Shown here: positions 8,816-17,142 of the stretch, piece after piece
Position numbering within the stretch: position 1 is the stretch's first letter
Layout of the letters: every line of letters starts with the position of its first letter
Assembly: GCF_000769075.1 (NCBI RefSeq)
Contig: NZ_JRFC01000014.1
Coordinates: 458,296 to 522,295 of the forward strand
Direction: 5' to 3'
From: Porphyromonas sp. COT-290 OH3588
GTDB lineage: Bacteria; Bacteroidota; Bacteroidia; Bacteroidales; Porphyromonadaceae
Length of the DNA stretch: 64,000 nucleotides
The notes under the pieces: model-generated
The model's input: only the letters and a program-made list of their open reading frames with translations
Database searches by the model: none
Told to the model about the DNA's origin: nothing
Position numbers and translations under genes: made by a program

Positions 8816-8957
8816 TACTCTGTCGCCTAGTGATAGGTGCAGACTATTGTCGCGTTTAGTATCTAAATCGTCAGGATTACGAGCATAATACTTAGCTCAG
8901 TACTACCTGTCGGTTGAAAGTATTCAATACATTAATAGAACGTAAACGAAAACAATC

Positions 8958-9779
8958 ATGTCAAAGGTTTCATTTGAACAACTCCTCAACGCTGGTGCTC
9001 ACTTCGGTCACCTCACTCGTAAGTGGAATCCAGCTATGGCTCCATACATTTTCATGGAGCGCAACGATATTCACATTATCGACCTTCACAAGACAGTTGC
9101 CAAAATAGACGAAGCAGCTGAGATCGCCAAGCAGATGGCCAAGAGTGGGAAGCGTATCCTATTCGTAGCTACCAAGAAGCAAATCAAGGGTTCTGTAGGC
9201 GAACTAGCTAAGAGCGTTGGTATGCCTTATGTGACGGAGCGCTGGCCCGGTGGTATGCTTACCAACTTCCCAACGATCCGTAAGGCCGTCAAGAAGATGA
9301 CCCTCATCGACAAGATGACCAGCGACGGTACTTTTGATAATCTCTCTAAGCGTGAGAAGCTCCAGATCACACGTCAGCGTGCTAAGCTGGAGACGACTCT
9401 AGGCTCTATCGCCGATATGAATCGTCTGCCATCTGCACTCTTCGTTGTAGACGTGATGAAGGAACACATCGCTGTAGCCGAGGCCAATCGCCTAGGTATC
9501 CCTGTGTTTGCTATTGTGGACACCAATAGCAACCCCAACAATGTAGACTACGTTATCCCTGCCAACGACGACTCTGCCAACGCAGTAGAGCTCATCGTAA
9601 GCGCCATGTGCTCTGCTATCGCAGAAGGCCTACAAGAGCGCAAGGCTGAGGGTAAGGGCGAAGCTGCAGAAGCTGGCGAAGAAGAACCACGTCGCATCCG
9701 TCGCGGACGCAGTGGTGCTCGCCGTGAGCGTGGCGCTGCTCAAGAAGAAGCCGTAGCAACAGAAGAGCAGGAAGACTAG
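8958..9779 (+). CDS. rpsB: 30S ribosomal protein S2
   Basis: A 273-residue small-subunit protein. It starts SKVSFEQLLNAGAHFGHLTRKWNPAMAPYIF and contains ERWPGGMLTNFPTIRKA and the VVDVMKEHIAVAEANRLGIPVFAIVDTNSNPNNVDYVIPANDD core. After residue 230 the C-terminus carries a charged extension rich in Arg and Glu (RRIRRGRSGARRERG then EEQED), as in other Bacteroidetes S2 proteins. The 142-nt gap after rpsI may hold an S2/EF-Ts leader. The ATG at 8958 gives the conserved start. Confidence 0.97.
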   Translation: MSKVSFEQLLNAGAHFGHLTRKWNPAMAPYIFMERNDIHIIDLHKTVAKIDEAAEIAKQMAKSGKRILFVATKKQIKGSVGELAKSVGMPYVTERWPGGMLTNFPTIRKAVKKMTLIDKMTSDGTFDNLSKREKLQITRQRAKLETTLGSIADMNRLPSALFVVDVMKEHIAVAEANRLGIPVFAIVDTNSNPNNVDYVIPANDDSANAVELIVSAMCSAIAEGLQERKAEGKGEAAEAGEEEPRRIRRGRSGARRERGAAQEEAVATEEQED

Positions 9780-9793
9780 GATTCTTAATAAAG

Positions 9794-9832
9794 CTCGGAG
9801 GCTACCCCATAGTGAGTAGCCTCCGAGTCTTC
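9794..9832 (+). terminator. Strong stem-loop between rpsB and tsf
   Basis: A perfect 12-bp stem (ctcggaggctac at 9794-9805, gtagcctccgag at 9816-9827) followed by tcttct. The U-tract is weak, so it may act as a partial terminator lowering tsf relative to rpsB, or as an mRNA-stabilising hairpin. Confidence 0.7.
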
Positions 9833-9877
9833 TAATAAGAAGTAAGTTAAACCAAACAAAAGATATTAGATAATACA

Positions 9878-10702
9878 ATGGCTGTATCAATTCAAGACAT
9901 CGCCAAGCTCCGTAAGATGACGGGTGCTGGTATGATGGACGTCAAGAAGGCCCTCGAAGAAGCAGCAGGCGACTTCGACAAGGCTATTGAGATCATACGC
10001 AAGCGTGGTCAGGCTATCGCAGCTAAGCGTAGCGACCGTGACGCCGAAGAAGGTTGCGTACTAGCTGCTCACGATGGCGACTTCGCTGTAGTGGTAGGCA
10101 TTAAGTGCGAAACTGACTTCGTAGCCAAGAATGAAGACTTCATCAACCTAGCCAAGGCTGTACTAGCTGTAGCTACTGAAAAGCGTGGTGCTAGCAAGGA
10201 AGAGATCCTCGCTGCCCCCATGGCCGATGGTCGCTCTGTACAGGAACACATCACCGAGCGTAGCGGTGTGACGGGTGAGAAGATGGAGCTCGGCATCTAC
10301 GAGTTCGTTAAGGGTGCTGCTGCCACTTCTTACATCCACCCCGGTAATATGCTGGCTACGATCGTTGCTTTCAACGAAGCTATCGACGCTCAGGTGGCTC
10401 GCGACGTAGCGATGCAGATCGCTGCTATGAACCCAGTTGGTATCACTGAGGCTGATGTACCTGCCGAGATCAAGGAGCGTGAGCTCGAGATCGCACGTGA
10501 GAAGGCTCGCGAGGCTGGCAAACCAGAGAACCTGATCGACCACATCGCTCAGGGTGCGCTCAAGAAGTACTACAAGGAAAATACGCTCCTAGAGCAGGAG
10601 TTTGTTAAGGACAACAAAAAGACTATTGGTCAGTACCTACACGAGCAGACCAAGACGCTTGCTCCAACGGCATTCTACCGTGCTTCTCTAGTAGCAGAGT
10701 AA
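9878..10702 (+). CDS. tsf: Elongation factor Ts
   Basis: Guanine-nucleotide exchange factor that recycles EF-Tu-GDP during translation. The 274-residue product begins AVSIQDIAKLRKMTGAGMMDVKKALEEAAGDFDKAIEIIRKRG (the UBA-like domain), then has the EF-Tu contact motif CETDFVAKNEDF and a C-terminal dimerisation-like half. It follows rpsB as in most bacteria and is closed by a strong terminator. Confidence 0.98.
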   Translation: MAVSIQDIAKLRKMTGAGMMDVKKALEEAAGDFDKAIEIIRKRGQAIAAKRSDRDAEEGCVLAAHDGDFAVVVGIKCETDFVAKNEDFINLAKAVLAVATEKRGASKEEILAAPMADGRSVQEHITERSGVTGEKMELGIYEFVKGAAATSYIHPGNMLATIVAFNEAIDAQVARDVAMQIAAMNPVGITEADVPAEIKERELEIAREKAREAGKPENLIDHIAQGALKKYYKENTLLEQEFVKDNKKTIGQYLHEQTKTLAPTAFYRASLVAE

Positions 10703-10727
10703 TGATCCTCTAGCTCAGTCAATCAAA

Positions 10728-10767
10728 AAGCCTCGGCTCCCACAAAGGAAACCGAGGCTTTGCTTTT
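10728..10767 (+). terminator. Terminator after tsf
   Basis: Stem aagcctcgg (10728-10736) with ccgaggctt (10752-10760), then tttgcttttt. The tsf operon ends here, and the minus-strand exopolysaccharide operon ends from the other side at 10780, so it may serve both directions. Confidence 0.85.
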
Positions 10768-10779
10768 TCGTTCCTCTTA

Positions 10780-11253
10780 TCAAGAAGAGATCGAGTTCAG
10801 CCGACGATAGATACGCAGCAAGGCACGCCGTAGCAGTGGGTGCCTAGGCCACAAATGCTCAAATATAGCCCAACGCTTAGAGCCACGCATCATCATCTTG
10901 CCATTGCGCTTTACGCCAACGAGCTCAGCCAACACCTGAGATTTGGTGCAGAGCTCTATCTGATATGGATTGCCGTCACCTCGCAAAGTTAGTTGCTCCC
11001 CCTCCATTTTGACTATTCGATGAATGACATATCTTTTGTCAGAGAGCTTGACCAGAACTATTCGCCCCAGCGATATACTATCTACCGATAGAGGCGCCAG
11101 AAGTAGGGTGTCCCGCTCCTGCCAGATCATCGGAAGCATACTCCAGCCCTTAGCAAATATCGTTACCCGCTTGCCCATTTCAAGCTCTTTGAGGATTTGG
11201 GCAAAGAACACCTCGTTATCGAGCACAAGCACACGGCTCAGGCGCGTATCCAT
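10780..11253 (-). CDS. S24/S26-family (SipW-like) peptidase
   Basis: A 157-residue protein resembling type I signal peptidases of the Ser-His-Asp kind. It has the box GWSMLPMI (candidate nucleophile Ser38), VIHRIV (His78) and RGDGNPYQ (Asp93), in the order found in SipW/Sec11 enzymes. No transmembrane anchor is visible, unlike true signal peptidases, so it may be a soluble or peripheral processing enzyme. It is the last gene of the polysaccharide operon, 7 nt after the HprK-like kinase. The same kinase-peptidase pairing recurs in Bacteroidetes peptide-modification loci. Substrate unknown. Confidence 0.75.
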   Translation of the reverse strand: MDTRLSRVLVLDNEVFFAQILKELEMGKRVTIFAKGWSMLPMIWQERDTLLLAPLSVDSISLGRIVLVKLSDKRYVIHRIVKMEGEQLTLRGDGNPYQIELCTKSQVLAELVGVKRNGKMMMRGSKRWAIFEHLWPRHPLLRRALLRIYRRLNSISS

Positions 11254-11260
11254 AATAATA

Positions 11261-12133
11261 CTAAAGCAAAGATCTAGTCAGAGAAACAGCCTCCTCATCT
11301 GGCCTACAGTCTAATCGGTATACGGGTACTCGCTCCAAAACATCAGCAACAGTATTGAACACTTGCTCTCGAACTCTAGTCTCGGAGAACATAAAAGCCG
11401 AGGAGGAAAAGAGAGAATCGAAGGCCTGAAGTGTCGAGAGCTTTGTGAGTTTATTCTCTGGGCTTTGGCGTAGATGTACAAATGCCACAGCTTCGGCCCA
11501 ACGATCCTTGTAGCAGGGCGTACTACCACTCCACGGACAACCGTAGACCCTAACCGAACCATCAGGCATAACCCGAACGATAGGCTCGTCATCATTGAGC
11601 AGAGTAGCCTCAGGCACAAACTGACGCCACAGACGGCTATGAGTACTTTTCCCCGTCCCGCTAACGCCCAAGAAGATCAAAGCTCTTCCATGAAGCTCCG
11701 TCACGGAGGCATGTACCTTGAGCATACGAAGTTCCGAAGTCACGATGCTGAAAGCAATCATGATAAGACGATCAATCAAATAGCGAGCTCTCTTGTTAGT
11801 CAGCGAAGATCGGCAATGGAGCTGACGCCAGTTGGGGCTAAAGCAGCCAACCTCCTCTACGCCCAAATGCATCATCTCTATGCGTATATCAGCGTTAGTT
11901 CGCCTATATACCCGGGAATGGTAATAGATATCCTCGACTTCCTCCAAGAGCTTGTCGTCTACAGATGAGGTACAAGAGCAGTCGCCCCATACCTCAACCA
12001 AAGGCTGCACTCCATCGGGAAGGCAGGCTTGGCGAAAAGCTTCATAATTCGGCAAGATAGCTGCCGTAGCAATAGGGTCGAGTGTATTGAGCACGAGATA
12101 CTGCTCTGCAATGCGATAGATCAACTGAGGCAT
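11261..12133 (-). CDS. HprK-like (serine kinase-type) P-loop protein
   Basis: A 290-residue protein with a central P-loop GVSGTGKST (156-164) in the context LHGRALIFLGVSGTGKSTHSRLW, followed by LLNDDEPIV and YGCPWSGSTPCY. These features fit the HPr-kinase/PEPCK-like fold used by HprK-related proteins. The N-terminal 120 residues are unassigned. It sits between the GT14 gene and the S26-like peptidase in a compact operon. True HprK controls carbon metabolism by phosphorylating HPr; the shorter relatives found beside peptidases and PqqD-like proteins have no settled role. I would not call it hprK. Confidence 0.75.
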   Translation of the reverse strand: MPQLIYRIAEQYLVLNTLDPIATAAILPNYEAFRQACLPDGVQPLVEVWGDCSCTSSVDDKLLEEVEDIYYHSRVYRRTNADIRIEMMHLGVEEVGCFSPNWRQLHCRSSLTNKRARYLIDRLIMIAFSIVTSELRMLKVHASVTELHGRALIFLGVSGTGKSTHSRLWRQFVPEATLLNDDEPIVRVMPDGSVRVYGCPWSGSTPCYKDRWAEAVAFVHLRQSPENKLTKLSTLQAFDSLFSSSAFMFSETRVREQVFNTVADVLERVPVYRLDCRPDEEAVSLTRSLL

Positions 12134-12179
12134 AGTCTAGGATTAAATAGTTGAGGGAATAGAGAAAGATCAATCAATA

Positions 12180-13076
12180 TTACTTCGCAAATTCTTTTTG
12201 TATGAAGTCAATAATCTCACGATCCACTTCGGAACTAAATTTACGAGCGAACAACATATCAGACGCTAGCAAGAAGTCCTTATCCTGCATCGTATAGGTA
12301 TCAGGAGAAACGGCTCCAGTCGACCATCGGATTTCCCTCATCGCAGCATGGTCGTCAGGTGAAGAAACATTAATCTTCTCTCGAAAAGGTGATTCCAATA
12401 GAATCGTCTGGAGAAAAATCTCTTCACCATTACGGGTCCATCTAAAACGCCTCAAGACCTTAGATTTCTCCTGCAAAAGGGTTCCAATGGCTCCATCTGT
12501 TATGCTAACCCAATTGGCTCCTTTTTTGTAGAGGCGCCATGGATATGATCTAGCACCTAGAAGAAGATAAAGAACATCCGAAATAATCCTCCTAGCTTTA
12601 GCAATCAAGATGCTAAGTAATCGACTTGGGATTTTCTCATACTCCATAAAGAAATGATATCGACTTACCTTATAGTAAGCATCTGCGTTATTATCCTCAG
12701 TTCCCCAGTAAGAAACAAACTCAGTTCCTTGATGCTCATAGAAGAAACGATGGATATAGTCTTGAGGCTTAATGGGCAAGTCTGCCCCAGAAAGCAAGTG
12801 ATAATAAAGGTACCCTCCTCTACGATAAGCCTCCTCAAACAGGTTATATTCTACTTCTATCAAGTTAGCATGTCCCCAGCGAGCATCGATACGTTTATCT
12901 AGAATATAGAGATTGGCATGCACTACAGACAAAAAAGAGGGAGAAAACTCTTTCCACTTCTTATCTACATGAAGATAGATATCGTTCCGCTCATCATCAA
13001 GCATACGGACAAGTACCTGTAACAGGTACTTGTCCGTATGTGCCATAATGAGATAACAGTGTTTAGCAGACCTCAT
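12180..13076 (-). CDS. GT14-family (core-2/I-branching type) glycosyltransferase
   Basis: A 298-residue protein of the beta-1,6-N-acetylglucosaminyltransferase-like family. Support comes from the N-terminal pattern AHTDKYLLQVLVRMLDDERNDIYLHVDKKW, then LYYHLLSGADLPIKPQDYIHRFF and, near residue 185, the GANWVSITDGAIGTLL segment, all in family order. It has no signal peptide and probably acts on lipid-linked sugars at the cytoplasmic face. It lies 6 nt after the BY-kinase gene in the exopolysaccharide operon. Its first 25 codons contain a 39-bp perfect palindrome (13002-13040). The sugar donor is not predictable. Confidence 0.85.
   Translation of the reverse strand: MRSAKHCYLIMAHTDKYLLQVLVRMLDDERNDIYLHVDKKWKEFSPSFLSVVHANLYILDKRIDARWGHANLIEVEYNLFEEAYRRGGYLYYHLLSGADLPIKPQDYIHRFFYEHQGTEFVSYWGTEDNNADAYYKVSRYHFFMEYEKIPSRLLSILIAKARRIISDVLYLLLGARSYPWRLYKKGANWVSITDGAIGTLLQEKSKVLRRFRWTRNGEEIFLQTILLESPFREKINVSSPDDHAAMREIRWSTGAVSPDTYTMQDKDFLLASDMLFARKFSSEVDREIIDFIQKEFAK
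13002..13040. repeat. 39-bp perfect palindrome inside the GT14 gene
   Basis: Bases 13002-13020 are the exact inverted complement of 13022-13040 (acaggtacttgtccgtatg) around a single central base. It lies within codons 13-25 of the GT14 reading frame, which stays open and family-like through it. The mRNA would form a near-maximal hairpin close to the translation start. Confidence 0.95.
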
Positions 13077-13082
13077 AGGTAA

Positions 13083-15479
13083 CTATGATTTTCTGAACCG
13101 AGAGAAAATACCACTCCGCTCTTTCTTATTGCCATAACCATAGCCATAACCATAGCCGTAACCATAGCCGTAACCATAACCGTAACCATAACCGTAGCCC
13201 TTATTCTGAGAGGAGATCCCGTTAAGTACTATGGCCATATTATTTAATATCTTCTCGTCATAGAGGAGCTGTAAATCTGGCAATACTCGTCGGTCTACAG
13301 TACCTGAGCGAAGAATGAACAATGTCAAATCAACAACCCTATTGACAATCGTAGCATCAGCAACAATACCAAACGGCACACCATCAATAAGAACATAGTC
13401 ATACCTCGCGCTCAGCTCATCCATAAGAGCATCTATTCGCTCACTCATTAATAGCTCTGCAGGGTTAGGAGCAGAACTACCAATTGGGATAACATGAAGG
13501 CTCGGGCAGTTCTTATCTTGACGCAGAACATCCTCTATTTTGATAGAATCGTCGGATAGATAGTTCGTCATTCCTCGTCCGGACATCTCTAGGCGTTTAC
13601 TCATCATCCCCTTGCGCAGGTCTAAGTCAACTATCACGACTTTCTTGTCTGCAAAGACAAGGCTTCTTGCCAAATTATAAGTCGTGAAGGTTTTCCCCGC
13701 ATTAGCACCAAAAGACACACACATGATGCGCTGCCCCGAAGTTCTTCCATACTTCTTCATAAAACCCATATTCGTACGAAGCACTCGGAACGCCTCCGTA
13801 ATGGCGTCAGACCCCTGAGGCTCTACAGCCACGAAGAGATTCGTATCCGACTGTGGGATATCGCCCAAATAAGGAATGCTGACACGCTCCAAGACGTCTT
13901 TGCGTGTACGGACCTTAGTATCTGTAAGGAGCTTTAGAAGGAAGAAGGCCGTCGGAATAAAAAGTCCGATTGCAAAGCTAATGAGCAACGTACGTGTTGT
14001 ATTTGGGCTAATAGGGCTATTCGACCCTGTATCAAAATCCATAACATAGGCATTGTTACTCTGAGCTGTCTGAGCCAAAGTATTCTCTTCCCTTTTGGAT
14101 AGGAGCTGGGTATAGAGAGCTTCCTTCATTCTCTGCTGACGCTCAATGTCAAGCCACTGACGCTGCTTATTAGGAACCGTCATCATCTCGACCAGCCCTT
14201 GTCTATTGCGAATCTCAATTTCTCTAAGCTGTAGATCAAGTGACTTGATATAGCCCTCTAAAGTATGCCTAATCGACATTCTCGTCTGCTCCATAGCCTT
14301 GGCGTATTTCTGAACCATGGGGTGGTCTTCCATGCCTCCAGTAGTAGCAAGCCAACGATCATACTCAGGTTTAACTTGGTTATATGCTGTGATAGCAGTT
14401 TCCAAGGCTGCATTATTCAAACCTATATTTTGCGGCAGATATTCATTCCTTTTACTTGGATTGTTGATAAAATCAAGGAAGTATCTAGCGAGGCGCTTCT
14501 GAGCATCTATTTCAAAAGAAGCCTCATGCCCTGTCTGCGCTCTACTGGTGTATGCTCCAGCCACCACTTCGGGAGCAATAAAGTTATTAGCCCTTTGGAA
14601 GCTATCAATATTACTCGCCAACGCATCTAGCTCCTCACTCAAGTTAGCAATGCGCTCATTGATGAATCGAGCAGTATTGACAGCAATTTGGTTACGAACG
14701 CTACTTGTTTCTGCATTGTAAGCATCAACGATTGCTTCAAGCAGGTCGGTTGCACGTTGCTTGGAGTTATCCGTAAGCGTTAGGCTGAGTACTGTAGCCC
14801 TATTCTCAGGTTGTCCAATAAACAAACGGCCTTGATAGGACGCAGCCAAATCCTTTACTGGCAAGCGAGTTATCTTAATAGCTTTATTAGGCCACGGCTC
14901 ATTATAATCCTTAGACGGAACTACAATAAGCCGACTCTTCTCGTATGTCACTTCCTCCCCCAACTGTACCTGCTTAGTTTCTCCTCCTTCTCGGCTCAAC
15001 ACAATCGAAGAAGCATCCTTGTATGTGACTTCAAACTGATGGTATTTATCCAACGAATCAGCAAAGGTAACCTGTATAGGAGCCGATTTGTACAATTCAA
15101 TAGGGCGCAAACCATCTATGATGCCGTAATGGACATGGCCATTAATAGCCTTTATAGCATTTGCGATTACGACACGAGAGCGTAGTTGAAGACGCTCGTT
15201 CTCTATATTGACACGGCTACGTCTACCGACCAAATCAAGGTCAATAGAAGTACGCTGAGCCGGATCTCGCACGATGACCGTCACAACGCTTTCATAAGTA
15301 TAAGCCTGCTTAGCAGACTTATAATACATATAGCCCGTACACAAGAGGATTGATAGTAGGAACCACTTCCAGTAGCCAAGGAGATAGAAGAACAGGTCAA
15401 TCAGATTGATATCCGCGACGACTGCTCCTGCGGATTTGGTTTGCTTCGAGGAAGACTGCGGTGTAATAGCTGGAGTCAT
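13083..15479 (-). CDS. Wzc-type tyrosine autokinase / chain-length regulator
   Basis: A 798-residue inner-membrane BY-kinase that drives and times exopolysaccharide polymerisation and export together with the Wza-type channel. A Wzz-like domain follows the first membrane segment (about 29-50); coiled-coil and GNVR-like regions follow, then a second membrane segment (about 495-515). The cytoplasmic kinase has Walker A GANAGKTFTT (about 588), Walker A' VVIVDLDLRKG and Walker B YVLIDGVPF. The C-terminal tyrosine cluster is an unusual run of 12 Gly alternating with 11 Tyr before NKKERSGIFSRFRKS. The Wza-like gene lies 14 nt upstream and the GT14 gene 6 nt downstream. Confidence 0.93.
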   Translation of the reverse strand: MTPAITPQSSSKQTKSAGAVVADINLIDLFFYLLGYWKWFLLSILLCTGYMYYKSAKQAYTYESVVTVIVRDPAQRTSIDLDLVGRRSRVNIENERLQLRSRVVIANAIKAINGHVHYGIIDGLRPIELYKSAPIQVTFADSLDKYHQFEVTYKDASSIVLSREGGETKQVQLGEEVTYEKSRLIVVPSKDYNEPWPNKAIKITRLPVKDLAASYQGRLFIGQPENRATVLSLTLTDNSKQRATDLLEAIVDAYNAETSSVRNQIAVNTARFINERIANLSEELDALASNIDSFQRANNFIAPEVVAGAYTSRAQTGHEASFEIDAQKRLARYFLDFINNPSKRNEYLPQNIGLNNAALETAITAYNQVKPEYDRWLATTGGMEDHPMVQKYAKAMEQTRMSIRHTLEGYIKSLDLQLREIEIRNRQGLVEMMTVPNKQRQWLDIERQQRMKEALYTQLLSKREENTLAQTAQSNNAYVMDFDTGSNSPISPNTTRTLLISFAIGLFIPTAFFLLKLLTDTKVRTRKDVLERVSIPYLGDIPQSDTNLFVAVEPQGSDAITEAFRVLRTNMGFMKKYGRTSGQRIMCVSFGANAGKTFTTYNLARSLVFADKKVVIVDLDLRKGMMSKRLEMSGRGMTNYLSDDSIKIEDVLRQDKNCPSLHVIPIGSSAPNPAELLMSERIDALMDELSARYDYVLIDGVPFGIVADATIVNRVVDLTLFILRSGTVDRRVLPDLQLLYDEKILNNMAIVLNGISSQNKGYGYGYGYGYGYGYGYGYGYGYGNKKERSGIFSRFRKS
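13131..13199 (-). repeat. Gly-Tyr dipeptide microsatellite in the BY-kinase tail
   Basis: Sixty-nine bases encode (Gly-Tyr)11-Gly. The Gly and Tyr codons alternate with only third-position changes (GGC/GGT, TAT/TAC), giving an imperfect 6- and 12-base periodic tract that could change length by slippage in whole dipeptide units without breaking the frame. Confidence 0.95.
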
Positions 15480-15493
15480 ACGACGTATTCCTT

Positions 15494-16411
15494 TTACTTA
15501 GCGAGTTTAACCAGCGCCACTAGCGCTGTGATAGATGATATGGTTGAGAATACATACCCACTAAGCTGCATAGCTCTGTCGATAGTTTCCACATTGCGGT
15601 AGCGAGGCTGAACATAGACAATGTCATTAGGCATGAGATAGAATGCTGGCGATTGATAAACATCGACAGACGTAAGGTCTAGAGCATAGGTTTTGTAGCC
15701 TAGTGCTTCTTTACGAATAACCTTAATTTTATCCACCCTTGAGTTCTGAGGCAAATCTCCCGTCATCGCAATAGCCTCTAGAATATTGACCCGATCTTGA
15801 GCCTCTACACGCAACACACCTCCTCGAACCTCCGAAAGAGGCGTGAACATGGAGAACTGGGCTGCCTGCCCTTGGCCTCCAGCTTGTCCTTTGCCTTGAT
15901 TGGCGATAGCACCAAGGAGATATATTTTATAGTTAGCTAGAAACACCTCAATCCTAGGATCCGTCAGGTATTTGCTCTCAATGATCAGTCCCTCAAGCAT
16001 GGTTCTAATCTCTGGGAGTGTTTTACCCGCAACTTGCACCTTACCTAACACAGGGAAATTTATACTGCCGTCCAAACCGACCAAATACCCCAGCCTACGC
16101 TGCCCTCGGCTATCCTCATCAGAAAGACCTTGAGTTGATGTCGGTCCTCCAGTAAGGGCTGTGAGTCCTCCACCTGCATCAAAAGCGCCACCATTGAAAG
16201 GGGCAGCAAGTTCGGGGAATGCACTCCCTACATATATACTAATACGATCGCCTGAAGAAATGACGACCTCGTTATTATGCAATACGGCATATTGCTTTGC
16301 GTAGTCTACGTCCTGCATGTATGCAAACTGCTTCGGTGCATCACAGCTCGTTCCCAAAAACAGGATGGAGAGTAGGCAAATAAGGGTTGATCGGGTTATC
16401 AGTTTTATCAT
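15494..16411 (-). CDS. Wza-type polysaccharide export lipoprotein
   Basis: A 305-residue outer-membrane export protein. A signal peptide ends in FLGTSC with the lipidated cysteine at 23. It is followed by the polysaccharide-export (PES) domain starting near ISSGDRISIYVGSAFPELAAPF and running through GYLVGLDGSINFPVLGKVQVAGKTLPEIR, then an SLBB-like segment and a C-terminal hydrophobic stretch VFSTISSITALVALVKL. It is expected to form the export channel with the BY-kinase encoded 14 nt downstream. A Gly/Gln-rich loop around residues 173-185 is locus-specific. Confidence 0.92.
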   Translation of the reverse strand: MIKLITRSTLICLLSILFLGTSCDAPKQFAYMQDVDYAKQYAVLHNNEVVISSGDRISIYVGSAFPELAAPFNGGAFDAGGGLTALTGGPTSTQGLSDEDSRGQRRLGYLVGLDGSINFPVLGKVQVAGKTLPEIRTMLEGLIIESKYLTDPRIEVFLANYKIYLLGAIANQGKGQAGGQGQAAQFSMFTPLSEVRGGVLRVEAQDRVNILEAIAMTGDLPQNSRVDKIKVIRKEALGYKTYALDLTSVDVYQSPAFYLMPNDIVYVQPRYRNVETIDRAMQLSGYVFSTISSITALVALVKLAK

Positions 16412-16449
16412 AATTGTTTACTTAACCTCTAGATACAATATTATCTGAA

Positions 16450-17037
16450 CTAAAATTTCTTCCCAAAGATAATAGAAAATGACGTAAGAAAGATAATTTT
16501 AACATCCGTCCACATCGAAACACTCTCCAAGTACTGTAAGTCATAGTCCAATCGGCGAATCATCTTTTCTATCGTATCTGTGTAGCCATTATACAAGGTG
16601 GCATACGAAAACAGGCCCGGTCTTAGGGCATACAAGCGGACGTAATCTGGGCGGCGCTCCATAATCTGCTTGATATAGAACTCCCTCTCGGGTCTCGGGC
16701 CAACGAAAGACATATCACCCTTCAGGACATTCCAGAGCTGAGGGAACTCATCTAAATGATGAGCTCTAATGAATGCCCCTACCCTCGTAAGACGATCATC
16801 TTTCTCTCCCTGACAGAGCCGAGCACCTTCGTCCTCTGCATTCATCTTCATAGAGCGGAATTTGTACAAGACAAATGGGCGCCCCTTATATCCAATCCGC
16901 TCCTGACTATATATAGCAGTACCCGCCCGATCCTCGAGTTTGATAGCTATCGCTATAATCAAGATCAGCGGCGAGAAAATAATCAAAGAGATCAGCGCTA
17001 GAAGAAAGTCAAATATACGCTTAAGTATCAACCCCAT
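16450..17037 (-). CDS. Initiating phosphoglycosyl transferase (bacterial sugar transferase)
   Basis: A 195-residue monotopic enzyme that transfers a sugar phosphate from a nucleotide sugar to undecaprenyl phosphate, the first step of repeat-unit synthesis. It has one hydrophobic N-terminal segment (about 7-31), then YSQERIGYKGRPFVLYKFRSMKMNAE and the conserved core HLDEFPQLWNVLKGDMSFVGPRPE containing the catalytic Asp-Glu pair. It is the short PglC/EpsL-like form without the N-terminal Wbap membrane domain. Its operon position, between the GT4 and Wza-like genes, fits an initiating role. The particular sugar cannot be told. Confidence 0.93.
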   Translation of the reverse strand: MGLILKRIFDFLLALISLIIFSPLILIIAIAIKLEDRAGTAIYSQERIGYKGRPFVLYKFRSMKMNAEDEGARLCQGEKDDRLTRVGAFIRAHHLDEFPQLWNVLKGDMSFVGPRPEREFYIKQIMERRPDYVRLYALRPGLFSYATLYNGYTDTIEKMIRRLDYDLQYLESVSMWTDVKIIFLTSFSIIFGKKF

Positions 17038-17142
17038 AAATAAATTTTAATAGTAACCTAGATCTATGTTTGAGGCCACAAAATTACACTTAATACGACA
17101 TTATATCAAGAGCATAGAGCAAATCTCCTACAGGCGAAGGTC

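Noticed and set aside
8816-8957. Possible known riboswitch or ribosomal leader before rpsB
   Set aside because: A leader is plausible from the 142-nt gap, but I found no fold I could match to a named RNA family, so none is claimed.
13131-13199. Periodic ccata/acc tract taken for a CRISPR or intergenic satellite
   Set aside because: It is coding, without spacers, and encodes the Gly-Tyr tail of the BY-kinase.
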